64,000 bases of DNA from Arthrobacter sp. (GTDB lineage: Bacteria; Actinomycetota; Actinomycetes; Actinomycetales; Micrococcaceae), in the NCBI RefSeq assembly GCF_031179985.1, contig NZ_JAPSHJ010000009.1, positions 62,001 to 126,000 on the forward strand, read 5' to 3'. The notes below the pieces were generated by a model. The model saw nothing but the letters and a program-made list of their open reading frames with translations, was not told the DNA's origin and did no database searches. Each line of letters opens with the position of its first letter. Within the stretch, counting starts at the first letter, position 1. The translations under genes and the position numbers were made by a program. Below are positions 36,484-44,417 of this stretch, one piece after another.

Positions 36484-38280
36484 ATGATAGGTGATTCTTT
36501 GCGTTTCAAGACTGCAGTTGCATTAGTGCTGCTCGGCCTCCTGGTGTTGCTGGCCGGGATCGGACAGAAGACAATCTGGGCCCCGGCCGAGACCGTAACA
36601 GCCACGGCGCCCTCCGACTCCGCTGCCGCGCCCCTGACCGTCATAGACCAAAAGCTGCGCACACACGGCGGAGGAACGGTCAAGATCAGCGTCAAGGGCG
36701 AAGGCAGCTTCCTGCTGGCCACGGGCCGCCCCGATGACGTCAGCGCATGGGTCGGAAAAACCGCCCACAACACTGTCTCGGGCGTGTCCGAGGACAGCAA
36801 GTCACTGCAGGTGACACACACTGACGGTGAAGCCACGTCACCGACGCCCGCCGGTTCGGATCTCTGGGTTTCCACGGAGAACGCCAGTGGCGACCTCAAC
36901 TACACGTGGAATGCACCTGCCGACGGCGAATGGAGCCTGTTGCTCGCTTCGGACGGAACCAAGCCGGCGCCGTCGTCCATTTCCATGACGTTCGACAACG
37001 ACACCTCGACTCCCTGGGCAGTGCCCTTTATGGTTCTGGGTGGACTGATCGTTCTGGCGGGCCTTGCCTTGCTGATGTTCAAGCCCAAGGGCGGCAGGAA
37101 CAGCCGCACAGGTGGGACGGGCGGCATTGACAGCGCGTCCCCGGACCGCGACTCCACGTCTGCAGGTCGCGGAAGCGCCTCTGGCTCAACCGCCGTCAAC
37201 TCAACCCGGGTCAACTCCACCAACTTCACACGTATGAGCGGTCTTCGCCGGATGGGCCTGGCCCGCGGCGGATTCATCGTTGCCGCTCTCACTGCCACCG
37301 CCGTAGCGGGAAGCGGTGTTGCCGCCCAAGCCACGACTCCGGCTCCGTCGCCCTCCGCAGCTTCTTCCGCCCCGGCTGAGCCGGAGGCAGGAGAGGAAGC
37401 CCCCGTTCTGTTGGACGCCCAGCTCCGCCGGATCCTGGAGCAGGTAGCCAGCACCGTAGACACAGGCGACGCCGCGAAGGATGTTGAAAAGCTCAGGGCG
37501 AGGGTCGCCGGAACCGAACTGGATGTTCGTGGGCAGAATTACAAGATCCGGTCGCAGGTGGGATCGTATGAGGCCCGCATGCCCGTACGTGCCACGAAAC
37601 AGCTCACGGCAGTTGTCCCCGGCAAGAGCGATTGGCCTCGGTCAGTACTCGCCGTGACGCAGGGCGACGGCAACGTGGTCCCGCAGCTCCTCACGCTCGT
37701 GCAAGCAGGCCCGCGGGAAAACTACAAGCTGGTGCTTACCACACCGCTGCAGCCGGGAACCACGCTCCCGGCCATCGGGACTGAGGGCAGCGAATCGTTG
37801 GCCGCCGGTGACAAGTCAGGCCTCCTCTACAGCGGCGAGGAAGCTCTCGCAGGCCTGGGCGACCGACTCGCCAAGGACGACTCCACGTTCAAGGACAAGC
37901 TTGTTGAAGGCCAGTCTTCGCCGTACATCGCCGACACTCTCGCCTACCAGGCAGACGCGGTGAAGTCGGGACCGAACGGCAATTTCGCCTTCACCCACAA
38001 GGTTGACCCGAAGCAGACAGTTGTCTTCCGGACGGCTGACGGCGGCGCCCTGGTACTGGGCCGGCTCGACTTCGCCTTTGACGGAACGCCCAAGGCTTCC
38101 GGGGACAAGCTGACCATCGGGGATGACGCTGCAGTCCTGGCCGGCGGCAAGGAAACTACATCAGGCATGGTCCTGAACTTTGCCGAGTCTGTTGCCGTGT
38201 ACGTGCCCCCCACAGGTTCCAAGGACCCCATGAAGCTGGTAGCGGCCACCCGTGGACTCATCGGGGCCAGCTTCAAGTAA
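36484..38280 (+). CDS. Large membrane-anchored protein of unknown function (DUF8094-like)
   Basis: 598 residues. Membrane helices at about 11-30, 178-198 and 258-278 divide it into an extracytoplasmic domain (30-175, with WSTENASGDLNYTWNAPADGEWSL), a cytoplasmic Ser/Thr/Gly/Arg linker (200-255) and a second extracytoplasmic domain (280-598) that starts with a Pro/Ala/Ser linker. The last part (LDAQLRRILEQVASTVDTGD, LRARVAGTELDVRGQNYKI) recalls, from memory, the actinobacterial DUF8094 domain; I am not certain. A GTAAC/GTTAC inverted repeat precedes it (36446-36461). It could be a fusion of two exported domains. No function assigned. Confidence 0.75.
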   Translation: MIGDSLRFKTAVALVLLGLLVLLAGIGQKTIWAPAETVTATAPSDSAAAPLTVIDQKLRTHGGGTVKISVKGEGSFLLATGRPDDVSAWVGKTAHNTVSGVSEDSKSLQVTHTDGEATSPTPAGSDLWVSTENASGDLNYTWNAPADGEWSLLLASDGTKPAPSSISMTFDNDTSTPWAVPFMVLGGLIVLAGLALLMFKPKGGRNSRTGGTGGIDSASPDRDSTSAGRGSASGSTAVNSTRVNSTNFTRMSGLRRMGLARGGFIVAALTATAVAGSGVAAQATTPAPSPSAASSAPAEPEAGEEAPVLLDAQLRRILEQVASTVDTGDAAKDVEKLRARVAGTELDVRGQNYKIRSQVGSYEARMPVRATKQLTAVVPGKSDWPRSVLAVTQGDGNVVPQLLTLVQAGPRENYKLVLTTPLQPGTTLPAIGTEGSESLAAGDKSGLLYSGEEALAGLGDRLAKDDSTFKDKLVEGQSSPYIADTLAYQADAVKSGPNGNFAFTHKVDPKQTVVFRTADGGALVLGRLDFAFDGTPKASGDKLTIGDDAAVLAGGKETTSGMVLNFAESVAVYVPPTGSKDPMKLVAATRGLIGASFK

Positions 38281-38315
38281 CATCCCGGGTTGACGCCCGC
38301 AACGGCCGGAGTGGC

Positions 38316-38321
38316 TAGAGT
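38316..38321 (+). promoter_or_regulatory. -10 element of a leaderless promoter (thioredoxin-fold/TPR gene)
   Basis: TAGAGT ends seven bases before ATG 38329. A TTGACG (38290-38295) lies 20 bases upstream, slightly too far for a standard -35. Confidence 0.6.
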
Positions 38322-38328
38322 GGAAGCT

Positions 38329-39333
38329 ATGAGTTCGCCAGCTTCCCGCCCTGTCCCTCCGGCCGCTGCCAGTCAGCTGAACCTTCGCGGCGCCGTCGAT
38401 CTTTCCGCCCTGAAGCAGCGCGCTGCCTCAGGATCGCCGTCAGGTCCGCCCGCTGCCCAAAGTTCCACACCCGGCTCTGCCGGGGGAGCCGAGCGTCCCG
38501 CCGGCGGACGCCCGCTTCGTGTGGCCGCGACGGAAGCGAATTTCCAGGAACTTGTTGAGCTTTCCACCCAGGTGCCGGTTGTTTTCGCACTCTGGGCGGG
38601 ATATTCGCCGGGTTCTGAAGCCATGCTTGACGTCCTGGAACAGATCATCAACGCCTATGACGGCCGGCTGGTCCTGGGAACAGCCGATATTGAGGCGTTC
38701 CCGCAGCTTGCCCAGGCCTTCCAGGTTCAGGCCGTCCCCACCGCGGTTGCAGTGGTGAAGGGCCAACCCGTACCGCTTTTCCAGGGTGGCGCTGATGAAC
38801 AGCAGGTACGAAGCCTGCTGGACGAGCTGCTGAAGGTTGCAGCGGCCAACGGGGTAAGCGGTAGGATCGGCGGTTCCGAAGAACCAGCCGCGGAACCTGA
38901 GCCAGCCCCGCTTCCGCCCTTGCACCAGGAAGCGTTCGACGCCATCGAGGCCGGCGACTATGCTGCCGCGGCCGCCGCCTACCGGAAGGCACTGGCAGAA
39001 ATGCCCTCAGACCAGGAGGCCAAGGCCGGGCTGGCGCAGGTTGAGTTGATGGGACGTTTGCAGGCGCTGTCGGTTCCCGAGGGTGAGTCGCTGCGCAAGC
39101 TCGCCGCGGACGAGCCGGACAATCTTGAGGCACAGTTGGCGGTTGCTGATCTGGATCTTGCCGGCGGGCACATTGAGGATGCGCTGAACCGCCTGGTTTC
39201 GTTTATCGGCAGGAACTTCGGACCTGAACGCGAGACGGCCAGGGTGCGGCTGCTTGAACTCTTTGAAGTTGTAGGCCCCTCGGATGAGCGGGTGGCCAAA
39301 GCCCGGCAAGGACTCGCCAGGGTTCTTTTCTGA
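38329..39333 (+). CDS. Thioredoxin-fold/tetratricopeptide protein (YbbN/CnoX-like)
   Basis: 334 residues. A Pro/Ala-rich N-terminus (to about residue 70) precedes a thioredoxin fold (FQELVELSTQVPVVFALWAGYSPGSEAML) in which the WCxxC motif is replaced by WAGYSPGS, so it cannot do disulfide exchange. From about residue 200 onwards come TPR-like helices (EAFDAIEAGDYAAAAAAYRKAL). This matches the E. coli YbbN/CnoX holdase co-chaperone architecture. ATG 38329 chosen from the upstream -10 box. The next gene overlaps its stop (TGATG). Confidence 0.85.
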   Translation: MSSPASRPVPPAAASQLNLRGAVDLSALKQRAASGSPSGPPAAQSSTPGSAGGAERPAGGRPLRVAATEANFQELVELSTQVPVVFALWAGYSPGSEAMLDVLEQIINAYDGRLVLGTADIEAFPQLAQAFQVQAVPTAVAVVKGQPVPLFQGGADEQQVRSLLDELLKVAAANGVSGRIGGSEEPAAEPEPAPLPPLHQEAFDAIEAGDYAAAAAAYRKALAEMPSDQEAKAGLAQVELMGRLQALSVPEGESLRKLAADEPDNLEAQLAVADLDLAGGHIEDALNRLVSFIGRNFGPERETARVRLLELFEVVGPSDERVAKARQGLARVLF

Positions 39334-40433
39334 TGGGCTCCGTCCTCTTCACGCCTCTGACATTGCGTTCGATGACGCTGCAGCACCGGGGGTGGGTCTC
39401 ACCCATGTGCCAATACAGCTGCGGGGCGGAAACCGGCGAAGGGGTGCCCAACGACTGGCACCTGATGCATCTGGGCTCCTTCGCGACAGGGGGCGCAGCC
39501 TTGATTCTCACGGAAGCTGCTGCGGTAAACCCCATCGGCAGGATCAGTCCGCTCGATGCGGGCCTCTACAACGATGAGCAGGCCTCGGCGTGGGAGCGGA
39601 TCATCCGGTTTGTGCACCGGCATGGCGCAGCTGATGCCAAGATCGGAGTGCAGCTGGCCCACGCCGGACGCAAGGGCTCCACCTACTGGCCCTTTTCCGG
39701 ACAGAACGGCTCAGTGCAGGAGTCCGACGGCGGTTGGGCCACTGTCGGGCCAGGAACCGGCGCCTTTGACGGCTACGCTCCTCCGTCTGCAATGACTGAA
39801 GCTGACATTGAAGGTGTCATCAGGGATTTCGCCGCGGCCGCGGTCCGGGCGGTGGAAGCAGGCTTCGATACCGTGGAGATTCACGGTGCCCACGGCTACC
39901 TGCTCCATGAATTTCAAAGTCCCCTGGTAAACGACAGGACCGACGCCTGGGGCGGCAGCGAGGACGGCAGGAACCGGCTGATGCTCGCGGTCATCGATGC
40001 CGTTCGGGACGTTATCCCCGATTCGATGCCTTTGCTGCTGCGGATTTCCGCCTCCGACTGGGCAGAGGGTGGAGTGGAGGTGGATCACGCTGTGCGCCTG
40101 GCCCGCCAGGCAGGCGAGCGGGGTGTTGACCTCGTCGACGTCTCAAGCGGCGGCGCTGTGGCGCATCAAAAGATCCAGGCGGGACCGGGATATCAAACCG
40201 GTTTTTCCTCCCGGATCCGGCACGAGGCTGACGTTGCCACGGGAACCGTGGGACTTTTGACGTCCGCCGGCCAGGCAGAACACGCTGTAGCTACCGGACA
40301 GGCGGACGGGATTTTCATTGCCCGCGCTGCACTACGTGATCCCCACTGGTGGCTTAGGGCTGCCTTCGAGCTGGGGCACGACATTTCCTGGCCACCTCAG
40401 TACGAGCGCGCCAGGCCACGTCACTCTTTCTGA
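39333..40433 (+). CDS. NADH:flavin oxidoreductase (Old Yellow Enzyme, YqjM-like)
   Basis: 366-residue FMN-dependent ene-reductase. TIM-barrel motifs: LFTPLTLRSMTLQHRGWVSPMCQYSC (Cys at the flavin, YqjM type), QLAHAGRKGSTYWP, DTVEIHGAHGYLLHEFQSPLVNDRTDAWGGS and the C-terminal EADVATGTVGLLTSAGQAEHAVATGQADGIFIARAALRDPHW. It reduces activated C=C bonds with NAD(P)H; the physiological substrate is unknown. The start overlaps the preceding stop by one base, so both are probably co-translated. Confidence 0.93.
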   Translation: MGSVLFTPLTLRSMTLQHRGWVSPMCQYSCGAETGEGVPNDWHLMHLGSFATGGAALILTEAAAVNPIGRISPLDAGLYNDEQASAWERIIRFVHRHGAADAKIGVQLAHAGRKGSTYWPFSGQNGSVQESDGGWATVGPGTGAFDGYAPPSAMTEADIEGVIRDFAAAAVRAVEAGFDTVEIHGAHGYLLHEFQSPLVNDRTDAWGGSEDGRNRLMLAVIDAVRDVIPDSMPLLLRISASDWAEGGVEVDHAVRLARQAGERGVDLVDVSSGGAVAHQKIQAGPGYQTGFSSRIRHEADVATGTVGLLTSAGQAEHAVATGQADGIFIARAALRDPHWWLRAAFELGHDISWPPQYERARPRHSF

Positions 40434-40493
40434 CGATTGCTCATCCCGCAGGATTCCTCCTTTCGGACGAGTCCTGTGGAGGCAGGCGGCGGA

Positions 40494-40499
40494 TAGTGT
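40494..40499 (+). promoter_or_regulatory. -10 element of a leaderless promoter (ABC exporter operon)
   Basis: TAGTGT ends six bases before ATG 40506; no ribosome-binding site intervenes. Confidence 0.55.
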
Positions 40500-40505
40500 G
40501 GAATC

Positions 40506-41300
40506 ATGACTCTTCCTCTGCCGGACCAGCCAAGCCTGCCGCCATCCGTACCGGCGCTGTCCCTGCGGGGGATAGCGAAAAGGTTCGGAGGCAAGATTGC
40601 CGTCGACGGAATCAGCCTTGATGTTCCCTCGGGTTCCTTTTTCGGGATAGTCGGTCCCAACGGGGCGGGTAAGACCACCATGTTGTCGATGGCCACGGGA
40701 CTCCTGCGCCCGGACTTCGGAACTGCCCTGGTGCAGGGCATGGACGTGTGGGCACATCCGCTGGAGGCAAAGAGGCTCATGGGAATACTGCCGGACGGAG
40801 TGCGCCTGTTCGACAGGCTTACCGGGGAACAGCTGGTCACATACGCCGGCCTCCTGCGGGGGATGGATCGGGCTGTGGTCTCTTTGCGTGTCCGGGAGCT
40901 GCTGGAAGCCTTGGACCTCACCCAGGATGCAGGAACACTGGTGGTGGACTATTCGGCAGGTATGACGAAGAAGATAGCCCTCGCCTCGGCCTTGATTCAC
41001 GCGCCCCGCGTTCTTGTGCTGGATGAGCCTTTTGAATCCGTGGACCCCATCTCGGCTGCCAACATACGTGACATCCTTGACCGCTACGTCGCTTCCGGCG
41101 GGACCGTGATTGTGTCAAGCCACGTGATGGACCTCGTGCAGCGTATGTGTGACCATGTGGCCGTGGTTGCGGCGGGCCGGCTGCTTGCCGCCGGCACTGT
41201 TGATGAAGTGCGTGCCGGAGCCAGCCTGGAAGACCGTTTCGTCCAACTGGTGGGCGGCCGCAGCAAGACGGAGGGGCTGGAATGGTTGCGCACCTTCTAA
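40506..41300 (+). CDS. ABC transporter ATP-binding protein
   Basis: 264-residue ATPase. Walker A VGPNGAGKTTMLSMATG near residue 52, signature VDYSAGMTKKIALASAL in place of LSGGQ (about residue 148), Walker B VLVLDEPFESVDPIS and H-loop VIVSSHVMDL. The modified signature and Glu-containing switch resemble ABC-2 exporters. Its 3' end overlaps the permease gene by 19 bases. Substrate not predictable. Confidence 0.92.
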   Translation: MTLPLPDQPSLPPSVPALSLRGIAKRFGGKIAVDGISLDVPSGSFFGIVGPNGAGKTTMLSMATGLLRPDFGTALVQGMDVWAHPLEAKRLMGILPDGVRLFDRLTGEQLVTYAGLLRGMDRAVVSLRVRELLEALDLTQDAGTLVVDYSAGMTKKIALASALIHAPRVLVLDEPFESVDPISAANIRDILDRYVASGGTVIVSSHVMDLVQRMCDHVAVVAAGRLLAAGTVDEVRAGASLEDRFVQLVGGRSKTEGLEWLRTF

Positions 41301-42853
41301 GGCTCAAGCTGACACTGCTCCGCAACAGTTTCCGGCGCAGCCCGTGGCAACTTATTGGCCTTGCCATCGGCGGTTTGTACGCCTTGGGGATCGCCGGAAT
41401 CTGCGCCGTCGCCCTGATCCTGCTGCGCTCAGCAGAGGTGGAGCTGGCACAGACATTCGTGGTTCTGGGTGGAGCGGCCGCTGTCGTGGGGTGGGCCGTT
41501 TTCCCGGTCGTGGCTTCCGCCGTCGACATGACACTGGATCCGGCACGATTCACCACCTTCAGCGTGCCTATGCCCAGACTGCTGGCCGGACTCGCTCTTG
41601 GCGGCTTGATCGGCATTCCTGGCCTGGCCACAGCTATCGTCGCGCTTTCCACGGTAGGAACCTGGTGGCGTGGCCCGGTGGGGCCAATGGCTGCTCTGGC
41701 CGGCGCGGTCCTGGGGGTCCTCACCTGCATTGTGCTTTCCCGGGTGGTTACTACGGCAACCGCCGGCCTTGCCTCTTCCCGCCGGTTCAAGGACGCCAGT
41801 TCCCTTGTCTTTATGATTCCACTGATCCTGCTCGGCCCGCTCGCGGCTGTAGTCACCAGGGGAATCGCCGAGTCTGCGGATTTTCTCCCTGGCTTCGCCC
41901 GTACGCTGTCATGGACGCCGTTGGGGGCGGCCTGGTCACTCGGCGGTGATGTCTCAGCGGGAAACCCCGGCGCGGCAGTCCTGAAACTCCTCATCGCATT
42001 GGCGACGCTTGGCGGCCTGACGTGGTGTTGGAAGGTCCTTCTGGAGCGTGCGTTGGTCTCACCGCCTTATGCCGGGAGTTCACGGCGCAAGGGCGGGCAT
42101 CTTGGCCTGTTCTCCTTCTTTCCGGCCACCCCCGCGGGAGCGGTCACCGCACGTGCGTTGACCTATTGGCTCAGGGATCCGCGCTACTCGGGATCGCTGG
42201 TAGTCATTCCCCTATTACCGGTCCTGATGTACTTCCAAGGAAGCCAGACCGGCGACTATGGCGTCCTTACGGTGATCGGCCCCCTGACCGCCTTCATGCT
42301 GGCCTGGGCGATCTCTGCCGACGTCTCCTACGACAACACCGCCTTCGCGCTGCATCTGGCCAGCGGTGTACGCGGGCTTGATGACCGGCTGGGCCGGGCG
42401 ACGGCGTGCCTCGTGTTCGCCTTGCCGGTCACGGTAGCGTTCAGCATATTTCCCTTCATGGTCACCCAGGACTGGATCAGGCTGCCTGGTGTTGTTGGCT
42501 TTTCGCTGGGAATCCTGCTGACAGGGCTCGGGCTGGCTTCTGTAGTGTCGGCGAGATACACCGTTGCGGTTCCCCTGCCGGGTGACAGCCCGTTCAAGAA
42601 GCCGCCGGGAAATGTGGCGCAGACCCTGGGGGTCCAGTTCGGAGGTATGGGTGTGCTGCTTTTGCTCGTGTCTCCGGAAGGCGTGTTGCTCCTGTTGGAG
42701 ATTGTCACAGGGGACCCGCTGTTCGGCTGGATAAACTTGGCTGTAGGTCCGCTCCTGGGCCTTGTGATGTTCGGGACCGGGGTCCGGCTCGGGGGCAAGT
42801 GGCTCGACACCCGCGGTCCGGAACTGCTCGCGCAACTTTCCGTCAACCGGTAG
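41282..42853 (+). CDS. ABC transporter permease (ABC-2-like)
   Basis: 523-residue membrane protein with about twelve hydrophobic segments and no signal peptide. Conserved features with a 500-residue actinobacterial ABC exporter family are LLRNSFRRSPWQLIGLAIGG at the start and TARALTYWLRDPRYSGSLVVIPLLPVLMYF in the middle. ATG 41282 has GGAGGGG just upstream, inside the ATPase gene, which shows coupling. Together the pair is an exporter; no substrate-binding protein is nearby, so import is unlikely. Confidence 0.85.
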   Translation: MVAHLLRLKLTLLRNSFRRSPWQLIGLAIGGLYALGIAGICAVALILLRSAEVELAQTFVVLGGAAAVVGWAVFPVVASAVDMTLDPARFTTFSVPMPRLLAGLALGGLIGIPGLATAIVALSTVGTWWRGPVGPMAALAGAVLGVLTCIVLSRVVTTATAGLASSRRFKDASSLVFMIPLILLGPLAAVVTRGIAESADFLPGFARTLSWTPLGAAWSLGGDVSAGNPGAAVLKLLIALATLGGLTWCWKVLLERALVSPPYAGSSRRKGGHLGLFSFFPATPAGAVTARALTYWLRDPRYSGSLVVIPLLPVLMYFQGSQTGDYGVLTVIGPLTAFMLAWAISADVSYDNTAFALHLASGVRGLDDRLGRATACLVFALPVTVAFSIFPFMVTQDWIRLPGVVGFSLGILLTGLGLASVVSARYTVAVPLPGDSPFKKPPGNVAQTLGVQFGGMGVLLLLVSPEGVLLLLEIVTGDPLFGWINLAVGPLLGLVMFGTGVRLGGKWLDTRGPELLAQLSVNR

Positions 42854-42877
42854 CAGAAAACAGAAAGCTGGCAGATT

Positions 42878-43660
42878 TTGGAAGTTGTAATCCTGTCCGG
42901 GACTGCACGCATGGCAGCTGTGGCAGCTGATGCCATTGAAGCGCTGCTCCTGCGGAAGCCTGATGCGGTCCTGGGGCTGGCTACCGGCTCCTCGCCTTTG
43001 CCCATCTATGACGAGTTGGCACGGCGGCATGACCGGAACGGACTGGATTTCAGCAAGGCCCGCGGGTTCGCCCTGGATGAGTACGTTGGCCTGGAACCGG
43101 GCCATGAGCAGTCCTACCGCGAAGTCATCCGGCGTGAATTTACGGACAGGGTGAACATCTCTGAGAGCAACGTGCACACTCCTGATGGTGCGGCAGAGGA
43201 CATCCCGGCGGCATGTGAGGCCTATGAAAATGCGATCAAGGAGGCCGGGGGAGTTGACCTGCAGATACTGGGGGTGGGGACAGACGGCCACATCGGATTC
43301 AACGAGCCCGGATCGTCCCTAGCCTCCAGGACGAGGATCAAGACGCTCATTGAGCAGACACGGCGCGACAATGCGCGCTTTTTTGGCAGCGTGAATGATG
43401 TTCCCCACCATGTCATCACGCAGGGCCTTGGCACGATTATGGAAGCGCGGCATGTGATTCTGGTGGCATCGGGGGCTCAAAAGGCGCAGGCGGTCCATAA
43501 CTTCGTCGAGGGCCCGGTGTCTGCTATCTGTGCCGCATCGGTCCTGCAGATGCATCCGCACGCCACCATCCTCGTTGATGAAGCCGCAGCATCCTCCCTC
43601 AAACTTGCCGACTACTACCGCCACAGTTACGACAACAAGCCTGCCTGGCAGGGTTTATAG
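42878..43660 (+). CDS. nagB: Glucosamine-6-phosphate deaminase
   Basis: Converts glucosamine-6-phosphate to fructose-6-phosphate and ammonia. 260 residues. Substrate-binding LGLATGSSPLPIYDEL (about residue 32), active-site ARGFALDEYVGL (Asp) and LQILGVGTDGHIGFNEPGSSLASRTR (catalytic His and Asp). TTG start (MEVVILSGTARMAAVAADA fits the family) with AGAAAG upstream; no ATG precedes the conserved part. Its usual partner nagA is broken at 32.4-32.8 kb in this window, so the cell may rely on another deacetylase or use NagB on glucosamine from other routes. Confidence 0.93.
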   Translation: MEVVILSGTARMAAVAADAIEALLLRKPDAVLGLATGSSPLPIYDELARRHDRNGLDFSKARGFALDEYVGLEPGHEQSYREVIRREFTDRVNISESNVHTPDGAAEDIPAACEAYENAIKEAGGVDLQILGVGTDGHIGFNEPGSSLASRTRIKTLIEQTRRDNARFFGSVNDVPHHVITQGLGTIMEARHVILVASGAQKAQAVHNFVEGPVSAICAASVLQMHPHATILVDEAAASSLKLADYYRHSYDNKPAWQGL

Positions 43661-43750
43661 CCTCGAGGGCTGCAGGACTGCCACTGACGGCGAGGGACCG
43701 TTCCGCCGCCGGCCACCGATACCGGTCGCGTTACTGTCTGCTCCGGACGC

Positions 43751-43756
43751 TAAGAT
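43751..43756 (+). promoter_or_regulatory. -10 element of a leaderless promoter (DUF3039 gene)
   Basis: TAAGAT ends seven bases before ATG 43764, supporting that start over the ATG at 43755 which overlaps it. Confidence 0.55.
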
Positions 43757-43763
43757 GGATGGC

Positions 43764-44084
43764 ATGACAAGCACGACGGATCCCTTCGAAAACGACCCGA
43801 TGCGCGAGCTCTCCGGAGCCGGGGGCTCCACCGCCACCATTGAGCGCGAAGAACTCCGCCAGGAAGTGGAACCGGGCGACCGGGAGCGGTTCTCGCACTA
43901 CGTCCGCAAGGAAAAGATCATGGAGTCCGCCCTGTCCGGCGAACCCGTGATCGCACTTTGCGGCAAGGTGTGGACCCCAGGCCGCGATCCCCAGAAGTTC
44001 CCGGTCTGCCCCATGTGCAAAGAGGTCTACGACGGCCTTCGTCCCGGCAACGACGGCGGCAAGGGCTCGGGCGACAAGAAGTAG
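43764..44084 (+). CDS. DUF3039 domain-containing protein
   Basis: 106 residues. The N-terminal part is acidic (DPFENDPMRELS, EVEPGDRERFSHYVRKEKIMES). The C-terminal half, PVIALCGKVWTPGRDPQKFPVCPMCKEVY, has three cysteines in C...CxxC arrangement that could bind a metal. DUF3039 is found in actinobacteria and has no known function. Stands alone between nagB and the helicase. Confidence 0.85.
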   Translation: MTSTTDPFENDPMRELSGAGGSTATIEREELRQEVEPGDRERFSHYVRKEKIMESALSGEPVIALCGKVWTPGRDPQKFPVCPMCKEVYDGLRPGNDGGKGSGDKK

Positions 44085-44417
44085 AAGCGCGTGCAGAAGG
44101 GCCGGATCTCGTCCAGGCCATTGCTCTGGAACTGAGCAGGCCAACTCATTGACGCACTGCTGAGAGGCTACGGCCGCATCTACGTCTGAGACGCGGGTGA
44201 CTGTCGAAGCCCAGCTGGACCCGGTCTGATTCCCGGCACTTAATTCCCTGCGCCTGGCCTGTCATCCCACTGTGCCCGTCGGGCGATTGCTACCTTTGAT
44301 ACGGGAGAACTGTCCGCAGTTCTCTTCCGACCCGGTCCATCCGGAACAGATTGGTGTTTTTGTGATTTTTTGTGTTGCGCTGACAATAGGTACCCTCCCG
44401 GGGAACGTGGGCGCAGC
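44085..44417 (+). other. 333-bp non-coding stretch before the helicase gene
   Basis: No gene seen. It contains a perfect 8-bp hairpin GAGAACTG/CAGTTCTC (44305-44324) followed by an AT-rich tract (GGTGTTTTTGTGATTTTTTG), then ACAATAGGTACCCT before the helicase start. The AT-rich tract could host the helicase promoter, and the hairpin could terminate upstream transcription or bind a dimeric regulator. Confidence 0.4.
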
